NCBI GenBank assembly: GCA_011051615.1
Contig: DRKU01000155.1
Location: 1-40,474 of the forward strand
DNA from: Gammaproteobacteria bacterium
GTDB taxonomy: Bacteria; Pseudomonadota; Gammaproteobacteria; CAMYNG01
Direction of reading: 5' to 3'
DNA length: 40,474 nucleotides
Below the pieces are notes generated by a model. The model saw only the letters and a program-made list of their open reading frames with translations, was not told the origin of the DNA and made no database searches. The translations under genes were made by a program, and so were the position numbers. Of the stretch, positions 31,323 to 40,474 are shown piece after piece (position 1 is the stretch's first letter; each line of letters begins with the position of its first letter).

Positions 31323-31400
31323 TAATAAGCACCAAATTAGAACATTTTTTGGTCGTTTTTTCTTTTAACAATAATTGCTGCAATCTCAGGGGAGAATCCT

Positions 31401-32600
31401 ATGGAAGCCTTGAAATCGGGCGCTGATGTCCTGTTCATTCTGCTTGGCGCCATCATGGTACTGGCCATGCATTCCGGTTTTGCCTTTCTCGAAGTGGGCA
31501 CGGTACGCAAGAAGAACCAGATCAACGCGCTGGTGAAGATCATCAGCGATTTTGCCGTCTCGACACTGGCCTATTTCTTTCTCGGCTACCTGGTGGCCTA
31601 CGGCACCGGCTTTCTCGATAGCGCCAGCGCGCTGAACATCAACAACGGCTACGAGATGGTGAAGTTCTTCTTCCTGCTCACCTTCGCCGCCGCCATTCCC
31701 GCCATCATCTCCGGCGGTATTGCCGAGCGGGCGCGCTTCTATCCCCAGCTCACCGCCAGCCTGATCATCGTCGGCCTGCTCTATCCCTTCTACGAGGGCA
31801 TCGTGTGGAACAACAACTACGGCATCCAGGGCTGGCTGAAAGCCACGTTCGGCGCCGGTTTCCACGACTTCGCCGGTTCGGTGGTGGTGCATGCCATGGG
31901 CGGCTGGATCGCACTGGCGGCCGTGCTGCTGCTTGGTGCGCGCAAGGGCCGCTTCCGCAAGGACGGCACGCCCAACCCGTCGCATCCGCCCTCCAGTGTG
32001 CCCTTCCTGGCGCTCGGTGCATGGGTGCTCACCGTCGGCTGGTTCGGTTTCAACGTCATGTCCGCTCAGACCCTCGAGTCGGTCAGCGGCCTGGTGGCGC
32101 TCAATTCGCTCATGGCCATGGTCGGCGGCATCCTTGCCTCGCTGTTCATCGGCCGCAACGACCCGGGCTTCGTGCACAACGGCCCGCTGGCCGGACTGGT
32201 GGCGGTGTGCGCCGGCTCCGATCTCATGCACCCGGTGGGCGCCCTGATCACCGGCGCGGTGGCGGGTGGCCTGTTCGTGTGGGCCTTCACCTGGTGTCAC
32301 AACAAGTGGCAGATCGATGACGTGCTGGGTGTGTGGCCCCTGCATGGCCTGTGCGGGGCCTGGGGTGGCATCGCCGCCGGGATCTTTGGCAGCACGGCGC
32401 TCGGCGGGCTGGGCGGCGTCAGCTTCCTTGCCCAGCTCATCGGCACGCTGGGGGGCGTGGTCATCGCCCTCGCCGGTGGCTTCGCCGTCTATGGCCTGAT
32501 CCGGGCCATGGTGGGCCTGCGCCTGAGCGAGGAAGAGGAGTTCATGGGCGCGGATCTGGCCATCCACAAGATCTCGGCGGAGTCGGTGGAAGAGCTCTGA
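31401..32600 (+). CDS. amtB: Ammonium transporter (Amt family)
   Basis: This 399-residue inner-membrane protein has about 11 TM helices and conducts ammonia/ammonium inward. Conserved features include FLEVGTVRKKNQINALVK, FAAAIPAIISGGIAERARF, the substrate-site FHDFAGSVVVHAMGGW with Asp and the first pore His, GWFGFNVMSA and LHGLCGAWGGIAAG with the second pore His. No cleavable signal peptide is evident, unlike E. coli AmtB. No glnK gene is adjacent, unusual for this family. The upstream region has NtrC-type enhancer sites and a sigma-54 promoter. GGGGAG lies 8 bp before the ATG. Confidence 0.95.
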   Translation: MEALKSGADVLFILLGAIMVLAMHSGFAFLEVGTVRKKNQINALVKIISDFAVSTLAYFFLGYLVAYGTGFLDSASALNINNGYEMVKFFFLLTFAAAIPAIISGGIAERARFYPQLTASLIIVGLLYPFYEGIVWNNNYGIQGWLKATFGAGFHDFAGSVVVHAMGGWIALAAVLLLGARKGRFRKDGTPNPSHPPSSVPFLALGAWVLTVGWFGFNVMSAQTLESVSGLVALNSLMAMVGGILASLFIGRNDPGFVHNGPLAGLVAVCAGSDLMHPVGALITGAVAGGLFVWAFTWCHNKWQIDDVLGVWPLHGLCGAWGGIAAGIFGSTALGGLGGVSFLAQLIGTLGGVVIALAGGFAVYGLIRAMVGLRLSEEEEFMGADLAIHKISAESVEEL

Positions 32601-32623
32601 TCCCGCGCGTGGCCCGCATGGCC

Positions 32624-32640
32624 GCACTACAGGGTAGTGC
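32624..32640 (+). terminator. Hairpin just after amtB
   Basis: GCACTAC, a 3-base loop AGG, then GTAGTGC, starting 24 bp after the amtB stop. No T run follows, so it may be a stability or Rho-related element rather than an intrinsic terminator. Confidence 0.4.
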
Positions 32641-32708
32641 AGGCGTCGTGTGGGGGCAGGGTATCTGTTGCCCTGATTTCACGTGATCAGCGGTTAGTAA
32701 TGACTCAC

Positions 32709-32744
32709 ATCGGGGGCGGATCCGGTTCGGATCCCGCCCCCGAT
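32709..32744. terminator. Long GC-rich hairpin upstream of miaB
   Basis: The left arm (32709-32724, ATCGGGGGCGGATCCG) and right arm (32728-32744) are complementary apart from one unpaired G. That gives a 16-bp stem with a 3-base loop. It lies 76 bp before miaB, and no T run follows. It could be a bidirectional terminator or a structured leader. Confidence 0.5.
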
Positions 32745-32819
32745 TGTGGTCAGGGCGGGGGAAAAGTGCTAACTTTCGCCCCCCGTTTTCCATTCCCGGG
32801 CGCGAACGCCCGGCAGTCC

Positions 32820-34181
32820 ATGACACGCAAACTTTTCATCAAGACCTTCGGCTGCCAGATGAACGAGTACGACTCGTCCAAGATGGCCGATCTGCTTGCC
32901 GAGGCTGACGATCTGGTGCTCACCGAGGAGGCCGACGAGGCCGACGTGTTGCTGCTCAACACCTGCTCGGTGCGCGAGAAGGCGCAGGAGAAGGTCTTCT
33001 CCCAGCTCGGGCGCTGGCGCGAGATCAAGGCGCGCCGTCCGGGGGTGATCATCGGTGTCGGCGGTTGCGTGGCCAGCCAGGAGGGGGACGCCATCCTCGC
33101 GCGTGCACCGTTCGTGGACCTGGTGTTCGGCCCGCAGACCCTGCACCGCCTGCCGGCCATGATCGCCGCCGCCCGCGCCGAGCACCGCGCGGTGGTGGAC
33201 GTGAGCTTCCCGGAGATCGAAAAATTCGATCGCCTGCCCGCGCCACGCGTGGACGGCGCCACGGCCTTCGTGTCGATCATGGAAGGCTGCAGCAAGTACT
33301 GCACCTTCTGCGTGGTACCCTATACCCGCGGCGAGGAATTCAGCCGTCCCTTCGACGACGTGCTCGCCGAGGTGGCCGAGCTGGCCGCGCAGGGGGTGCG
33401 CGAGGTCACCCTGCTGGGGCAGAACGTCAACGCCTATCGCGGCCTCATGCACGACGGTGACAGCGCCGACCTGGCATTGCTGATCCACTACGTGGCTGCC
33501 ATCGACGGCATCGAGCGCATCCGCTACACCACGTCGCATCCCAACGAAATGAACGATGCTCTCATCCAGGCCTACGCCGAAGTGCCGGCGCTGGTGGGTC
33601 ATCTGCACCTGCCGGTACAGAGCGGCTCGGACCGCATCCTTGCCCTCATGAAGCGTAATCACATGGTGCTCGAATACCGCCAGACCATCCGGCGCCTGCG
33701 TGAGGCGCGTCCGGGCATGTCCATTTCCTCCGATTTCATCGTCGGTTTTCCCGGCGAGACCGAGGCCGACTTCCAGGCCACGCTCGACCTGGTGGCCGAG
33801 ATCGGCTTCGACCACTCCTTCAGCTTTATATACAGTCCGCGCCCCGGTACGCCGGCCAGCAGCCTGCCCGACGACGTACCGCTGGAGGTCAAGAAGCAGC
33901 GCCTTGCCATCCTGCAGGCACGCCTGTCCCAGCAGGCGGCGGAAATCAGCCAGGCCATGGTGGGTACCACCCAGCGGGTGCTGGTGGAGGGCCCCTCGCG
34001 CAAGGACTCGACGGTGCTGGCGGGCCGCACGGAGAACAATCGTGTGGTAAACTTCAGGGCATCACCCCGACTTATCGGTGATTTCGTCGACATCGTGATT
34101 ACGGAAGCATTGCCCAATTCCCTGCGTGGTGAACCGGTTTCCGCCGGGGCATCCGCTCAGCCCGCTACCGGCTGCCGCTGA
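32820..34181 (+). CDS. miaB: tRNA-2-methylthio-N6-dimethylallyladenosine synthase MiaB
   Basis: This 453-residue radical SAM methylthiotransferase converts i6A37 to ms2i6A37 in tRNAs reading UNN codons. The N-terminal UPF0004 domain has three cluster Cys (Cys12 in FGCQMNEYD, Cys49 in [13 protein letters not shown], Cys83 in GCVASQEGD). The radical SAM motif GCSKYCTFC has Cys157, Cys161 and Cys164. [24 protein letters not shown] and a C-terminal TRAM domain follow. ATG 32820 is fixed by the conserved [15 protein letters not shown] start. The downstream genes phoH, ybeY, corC and lnt follow in the order known from E. coli. Confidence 0.97.
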   Translation: MTRKLFIKTFGCQMNEYDSSKMADLLAEADDLVLTEEADEADVLLLNTCSVREKAQEKVFSQLGRWREIKARRPGVIIGVGGCVASQEGDAILARAPFVDLVFGPQTLHRLPAMIAAARAEHRAVVDVSFPEIEKFDRLPAPRVDGATAFVSIMEGCSKYCTFCVVPYTRGEEFSRPFDDVLAEVAELAAQGVREVTLLGQNVNAYRGLMHDGDSADLALLIHYVAAIDGIERIRYTTSHPNEMNDALIQAYAEVPALVGHLHLPVQSGSDRILALMKRNHMVLEYRQTIRRLREARPGMSISSDFIVGFPGETEADFQATLDLVAEIGFDHSFSFIYSPRPGTPASSLPDDVPLEVKKQRLAILQARLSQQAAEISQAMVGTTQRVLVEGPSRKDSTVLAGRTENNRVVNFRASPRLIGDFVDIVITEALPNSLRGEPVSAGASAQPATGCR

Positions 34182-34203
34182 CCCCCGTGTCCCGTCCTGC
34201 CCC

Positions 34204-35193
34204 TTGAGTACCCGACCCGTCTCTTCCGATTTCGTCCTCGAACCCGTCGATCATCGGCGGCTGGCCAACCTGTGTGGTCAGTTCGATGAGCACCTGCGCC
34301 AGATCGAACGCCGCCTCGGCGTGGAGATCAACAACCGCGGTAACGCCTTTCGCGTCATCGGTGACAGGCGCTCGGTGCAGGCCGCCGGCGACGTGCTGCG
34401 CGATCTCTACGACGAGGCGGGGGACCGCGAACTCAGTCCCGAGCGCATTCACCTGCTCCTGCAGGAATCCGGTATCGAGGCACGCGTGGTGGAGCCCGTC
34501 GAGGGTAGCGAGGAAGTGGTCATCCACACCCGCCAGGGCGCCATACGCGGACGCGGTCCCAACCAGTGTCGTTACCTGAAGAACATCCTCGCCTGTGACG
34601 TCAATTTCGGTATCGGTCCGGCGGGTACGGGCAAGACCTATCTGGCCGTGGCCTGCGCGGTACAGGCGCTGGAACACGAACAGGTGCGGCGCATCGTGCT
34701 GACCCGCCCGGCGGTGGAGGCGGGCGAACGTCTTGGCTTCCTGCCCGGCGACCTGGCGCAGAAGATCGATCCCTACCTGCGGCCACTGTACGATGCGCTC
34801 TACGAGATGCTCGGCTTCGAGCAGGTGGCGCGCCTGATGGAGAAGAATGTCATCGAGGTGGCACCGCTGGCCTACATGCGCGGGCGCACACTCAACGATT
34901 CCTTCATCATCCTCGACGAGGCGCAGAACACCACCGTCGAACAGATGAAGATGTTCCTCACGCGCACGGGCTTCGGCTCCACCGTGGTGATCACCGGCGA
35001 CGTCACGCAGATCGACCTGCCGCGTGGCCAGCAGTCCGGCCTGCGTCACGTGGTGGACGTGCTGAGCAAGGTGGAGGGCATCAGCTTTACCTTCTTCAAG
35101 CCCAAGGACGTGGTGCGTCATCCGCTGGTGCAGAAGATCGTCACCGCCTACGAAGAACATGAAACCGCCAGCGGCGACGGGGAACCGGCATGA
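34204..35193 (+). CDS. phoH: PhoH-like ATPase (YbeZ)
   Basis: This 329-residue P-loop protein has Walker [18 protein letters not shown], Walker [30 protein letters not shown] and [20 protein letters not shown], diagnostic of the PhoH/YbeZ family. It probably acts as an RNA helicase-like partner of YbeY in rRNA maturation. The start is uncertain: TTG 34204 lies after the miaB stop and gives about 329 residues, the family length, but lacks a clear ribosome binding site. GTG 34126 would overlap miaB. It ends in an ATGA overlap with ybeY. Confidence 0.92.
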   Translation: MSTRPVSSDFVLEPVDHRRLANLCGQFDEHLRQIERRLGVEINNRGNAFRVIGDRRSVQAAGDVLRDLYDEAGDRELSPERIHLLLQESGIEARVVEPVEGSEEVVIHTRQGAIRGRGPNQCRYLKNILACDVNFGIGPAGTGKTYLAVACAVQALEHEQVRRIVLTRPAVEAGERLGFLPGDLAQKIDPYLRPLYDALYEMLGFEQVARLMEKNVIEVAPLAYMRGRTLNDSFIILDEAQNTTVEQMKMFLTRTGFGSTVVITGDVTQIDLPRGQQSGLRHVVDVLSKVEGISFTFFKPKDVVRHPLVQKIVTAYEEHETASGDGEPA

Positions 35194-35660
35194 AGCTCGA
35201 ACTCGACGTGCAACTGGCGGTGGTCACGGCGGGTGTGCCCGACGCAGCCGATCTGCGCCGCTGGGTGGAGACGGCGCTGCGCGCGGGTGGACACGAGGCC
35301 GCCTCCGAGCTGACGTTGCGCGTGGTCGATGAAGCCGAGATGACCGTGCTCAACCAGCGCTATCGCGGCAAGCAGGGTGCCACCAACGTGCTGTCGTTTC
35401 CCTTTGAAGGCGCGGCGGGCGTGGAAACCGGTCTGCTTGGTGATATCGTCATCTGCGCGCCAGTGGTGGCGCGCGAGGCCTGCGAACAGCACAAGGCCCT
35501 CGACGCCCACTGGGTGCACATGGTGGTGCACGGTGTCCTGCACCTGCTCGGTCATGATCATCACCACGAGGCCGAGGCCGAGAAAATGGAAGAGCTGGAA
35601 ACCGATATCCTGGCGCAACTGGGTTACCCCAATCCCTATGAACCTGTGGAAGGACCATGA
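35190..35660 (+). CDS. ybeY: Endoribonuclease YbeY
   Basis: This 156-residue metal-dependent RNase takes part in 16S rRNA 3' end maturation and ribosome quality control. The zinc-binding triad is in [27 protein letters not shown], matching the family HGxLHLxGxDH motif. [16 protein letters not shown] is also typical. Its ATG overlaps the phoH stop and its own stop overlaps the corC start, both as ATGA, so all three are translated in a tight chain. Confidence 0.95.
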   Translation: MKLELDVQLAVVTAGVPDAADLRRWVETALRAGGHEAASELTLRVVDEAEMTVLNQRYRGKQGATNVLSFPFEGAAGVETGLLGDIVICAPVVAREACEQHKALDAHWVHMVVHGVLHLLGHDHHHEAEAEKMEELETDILAQLGYPNPYEPVEGP

Positions 35661-36565
35661 ACGAAGACCGATCTAGTCGCCCTCCCGGACGCAAGTCCCG
35701 GGAGGAGAAGAACGACCGCTCCTGGCTGGAACGCCTGGGGCAGGCCTTTACCTCGGAACCGCGCACCCGCGAGGATCTCATCCAGTTGCTGCGCGAGGCG
35801 CAGCAGCGCGATCTCATCGACCCCGATGCCCTCGGCATGATCGAAGGCGTATTACAGGTCTCGGAGATGCAGGTGCGCGACATCATGATCCCGCGTGCGC
35901 AGATGAGCGTCGTCGAACGTGATGCCGACAGCCGCGGCGTGCTGGACATCGTCATCGACTCGGCACACTCGCGCTTCCCGGTCATCGGCGAGAACCGCGA
36001 CGAGGTCATCGGTATCCTGCTGGCCAAGGATCTGCTGCCGTGGTTCGCCAACCACGGTGACAACGGCGCCAGCCTCAACATCCGTGAACTGTTGCGCCCG
36101 GCGGTGTTCATCCCCGAGAGCAAGCGCCTCAACGTGCTGCTCAAGGAGTTTCGCGCCAGCCGCAATCACATGGCCATCGTCGTCGATGAATACGGCGGCG
36201 TCGCCGGACTGGTGACCATCGAGGACGTACTGGAACAGATCGTCGGCGAGATCGCCGACGAGCACGACTTCGATGAGGATACCTTCATCCTCGATCACGC
36301 CAACGGGCTGAGTACCGTCAAGGCCCTGACTCCCATCGATGAGTTCAATGAGCACTTCGGCACCGACTTCAGTGACGAGGAGAACGATACCGTCGGCGGG
36401 CTGGTGATGAGTCTGCTCGGCCACCTGCCCAGGCGCGGCGAGACCCTCACCGCCGACGGGCTCGAGTTTCGCATCCTGCGTGCCGACAATCGGCGCATCT
36501 ATCTCATGCAGGTGAGCCGCGCCGGTGACACCCCGGCCGCGACCGGGACGGCGGGTGACGACTGA
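35657..36565 (+). CDS. corC: CorC/HlyC-type CBS-domain protein (YbeX)
   Basis: This 302-residue protein has an N-terminal helical segment, then a CBS pair (about 75-200: [71 protein letters not shown]). A C-terminal CorC_HlyC domain follows (about 210-290) with [25 protein letters not shown]. It is linked to Mg2+/Co2+ efflux and, as YbeX, to ribosome metabolism. It lacks the DUF21 membrane domain of larger relatives. It overlaps lnt at its 3' end. Confidence 0.93.
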   Translation: MNEDRSSRPPGRKSREEKNDRSWLERLGQAFTSEPRTREDLIQLLREAQQRDLIDPDALGMIEGVLQVSEMQVRDIMIPRAQMSVVERDADSRGVLDIVIDSAHSRFPVIGENRDEVIGILLAKDLLPWFANHGDNGASLNIRELLRPAVFIPESKRLNVLLKEFRASRNHMAIVVDEYGGVAGLVTIEDVLEQIVGEIADEHDFDEDTFILDHANGLSTVKALTPIDEFNEHFGTDFSDEENDTVGGLVMSLLGHLPRRGETLTADGLEFRILRADNRRIYLMQVSRAGDTPAATGTAGDD

Positions 36566-38191
36566 AGGTGCGGTTCCCCTGAGGCAACGCGTGCTGGCGT
36601 GGTTGTGCGGCGGCGCGCCCGGCCTCGCCGGTGACGGGCTGGCCCTGCTCGTCGGCGCTGCCATGCCGGCCGCCTTCGCCCCGCTCGGCTGGTGGTGGCT
36701 GTCGCCGCTGTTGCTGGCGCTGCTGTTCCTGCTTCTCGATGTCCCCACGCCGTCCCGCGCGCGGCGACGCGCTTATTTCTTTGGTGTTGGCCTGTTCGGC
36801 GTCGGCGTGTCCTGGGTCTACGTGGCCATCAATGTCTTCGGGCATACCGCCTGGCCCGTGGCGGCGCTGCTCACCGCCCTGTTCGTGTTCTTTCTTGCCC
36901 TGTTTCCGGCGCTGTTTGGCTGGCTGGCGGCGCGCTTTGCCGTCGGCCTGGGCAATGGCTGGCGCCTGTTGCTGATCTGGCCCGCGTTGTGGGTGCTGGT
37001 GGAATGGTTGCGTGGCTGGGCCTTCACCGGTTTTCCCTGGCTCAACCTGGGCTACAGTCAGATCTCCAGCCCGCTGGCGGGCTGGGCCGCGGTACTCGGT
37101 GTCTACGGCGTGGACCTGGCCGTGGCCATGAGCGCCGGGGCGGTGGCCCTGCTGGTAAAACGCAGTGGCGAGGTCAGCCTGTCCGTGCCGACACCGCCAC
37201 CCCCCCCCGATGCAGTGGCATGGACGCAGGGTCGTGATGTGTCGCTACCGCGTCGTCTCGTACTGCCGCTGGTGGTGCTCATCGTGCTGTGGGAAGCGGG
37301 CAATGTCGCTCTGCGCATCGACTGGACCCGCCCCGTCGGCGCGCCCCTGTCGGTGGCGCTGGTGCAGGGTAACCTGCCGCAGATGACAAAGTGGGACCCG
37401 GCCTCCCTGCGCGAGCGCCTTGACACCTATGCCGCGCTGAGCCGCGCCCACGCCGACGCGCAACTCATCGTCTGGCCGGAGAACTCGGTGACGGTGTTCT
37501 ACCATCGTCTGGCGGAGGACTATTTCAGGCCGCTGGTGGCGGAACTGGCCGAAGGTGGTGCGCAGCTCGTGGTGGGGCTGCCGTATCGTGAGCCGGATGG
37601 CTCGCGCTACTACAGCAGTTTCGCCAGCTTCAGCGGCGCCGAGGGTGAGCCCCGCTTCTATCACAAGCGCCACCTGGTGCCGTTCGGGGAATACGTGCCG
37701 CTGGAAGACTGGCTGCGCGGTCTCATCGGCTTCTTCAACCTGCCCATGTCCGGTTTCAGTCGCGGGCCACGTGTGCAGCCACTACTCAGCGCCGCCGGAC
37801 ACCCGGTGTCGGTGTCCATCTGTTACGAGGATGCCTTTGGCGAGGAAGTCATCGATGCCCTGCCGATGGCGCACTTTCTCATCAATGGCAGCAACAATGC
37901 CTGGTACGGTGACTCGCTGGCGCCGCACCAGCACCTGGAGATCTCGCGTATGCGTGCGGTGGAGACCGGGCGCCAGTTGTTGCGCGTGACCACCAACGGT
38001 ATCTCGGCGCTGGTGGACGAACGCGGTCGTATCCGCGCACGCAGCGCCCAGTTCGAGACCGAGGTCCTGCGTGGCGAGGTGCAGGCCTTTGCGGGTGCGA
38101 CACCCTATGTGCGCTGGGGCAATATCCCGCTGCTCATCCTGCTGGGGCTGGTCGTCGCCGTGGGCATGTGGCGCGGCCGGCGGGCGCCGTC

Positions 38192-40474
<2,283 letters not shown>

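Overview
This is a GC-rich, gene-dense chromosomal segment that reads as a gammaproteobacterium. The support is a run of lineage-typical genes and gene orders: fabA-fabB (anaerobic unsaturated fatty acid synthesis), yggX, an erpA-like A-type carrier, the block miaB-phoH-ybeY-corC-lnt followed by a ybeL-like gene divergent from leuS, and an amtB promoter of NtrC/sigma-54 type. No rRNA, tRNA, insertion sequence, phage gene or CRISPR array was seen. The window begins inside one gene (3' end at 248) and ends inside leuS. I cannot name the genus.

Region 1 (443-11693) is the most unusual part. Nine minus-strand genes, read from 11693 down to 967, encode: a secreted 157-residue protein, a 955-residue TPR lipoprotein, a second TPR lipoprotein, a 91-residue secreted protein, a TolQ/ExbB/MotA-type proton channel, two ExbD/TolR-type stators, a TonB-like protein with an AgmX/PglI-type C-terminal domain, and a 1174-residue protein. 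That last protein fuses two cyclic-nucleotide-binding-like domains, a rhodanese domain, about 500 residues of coiled coil and one transmembrane helix. A DUF2914-like protein converges on it. The gene content resembles the proton-driven Agl-Glt/Nfs envelope machines of Myxococcus more than ordinary Tol-Pal or TonB-ExbBD. I infer an uncharacterised, motor-driven, trans-envelope apparatus. One stator has Asn where the family normally has its essential Asp.

Region 2 (11975-18199) holds ApbE, a CFA-synthase-like methyltransferase paired with a geranylgeranyl-reductase-like flavoprotein (possible lipid modification), an Hpt plus degenerate-receiver protein, and a membrane diguanylate cyclase coupled to a lipoprotein gene.

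Region 3 (18284-26050) holds a Nudix hydrolase and YggX, divergent from an A-type Fe-S carrier, then an ATP-grasp enzyme paired with an AmrS-like radical SAM protein. An lpxA gene separate from the usual lpx cluster follows, then fabA-fabB, a membrane-anchored thioredoxin-like protein and a PsiE-family protein.

Region 4 (26102-30216) is signalling: a response regulator with a degenerate GGDEF domain, a secreted LRV-repeat protein preceded by a 16-codon leader ORF, an HDOD protein, and a second membrane diguanylate cyclase.

Region 5 (30397-40474) is housekeeping: mazG, amtB with a recognisable enhancer/sigma-54 promoter, miaB, phoH, ybeY, corC, lnt, a ybeL-like zinc-ribbon gene, and leuS running off the end. 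Several genes overlap by ATGA or TAATG, which marks tight operons (phoH-ybeY-corC-lnt; tolQ-exbD; exbD-tonB-like).
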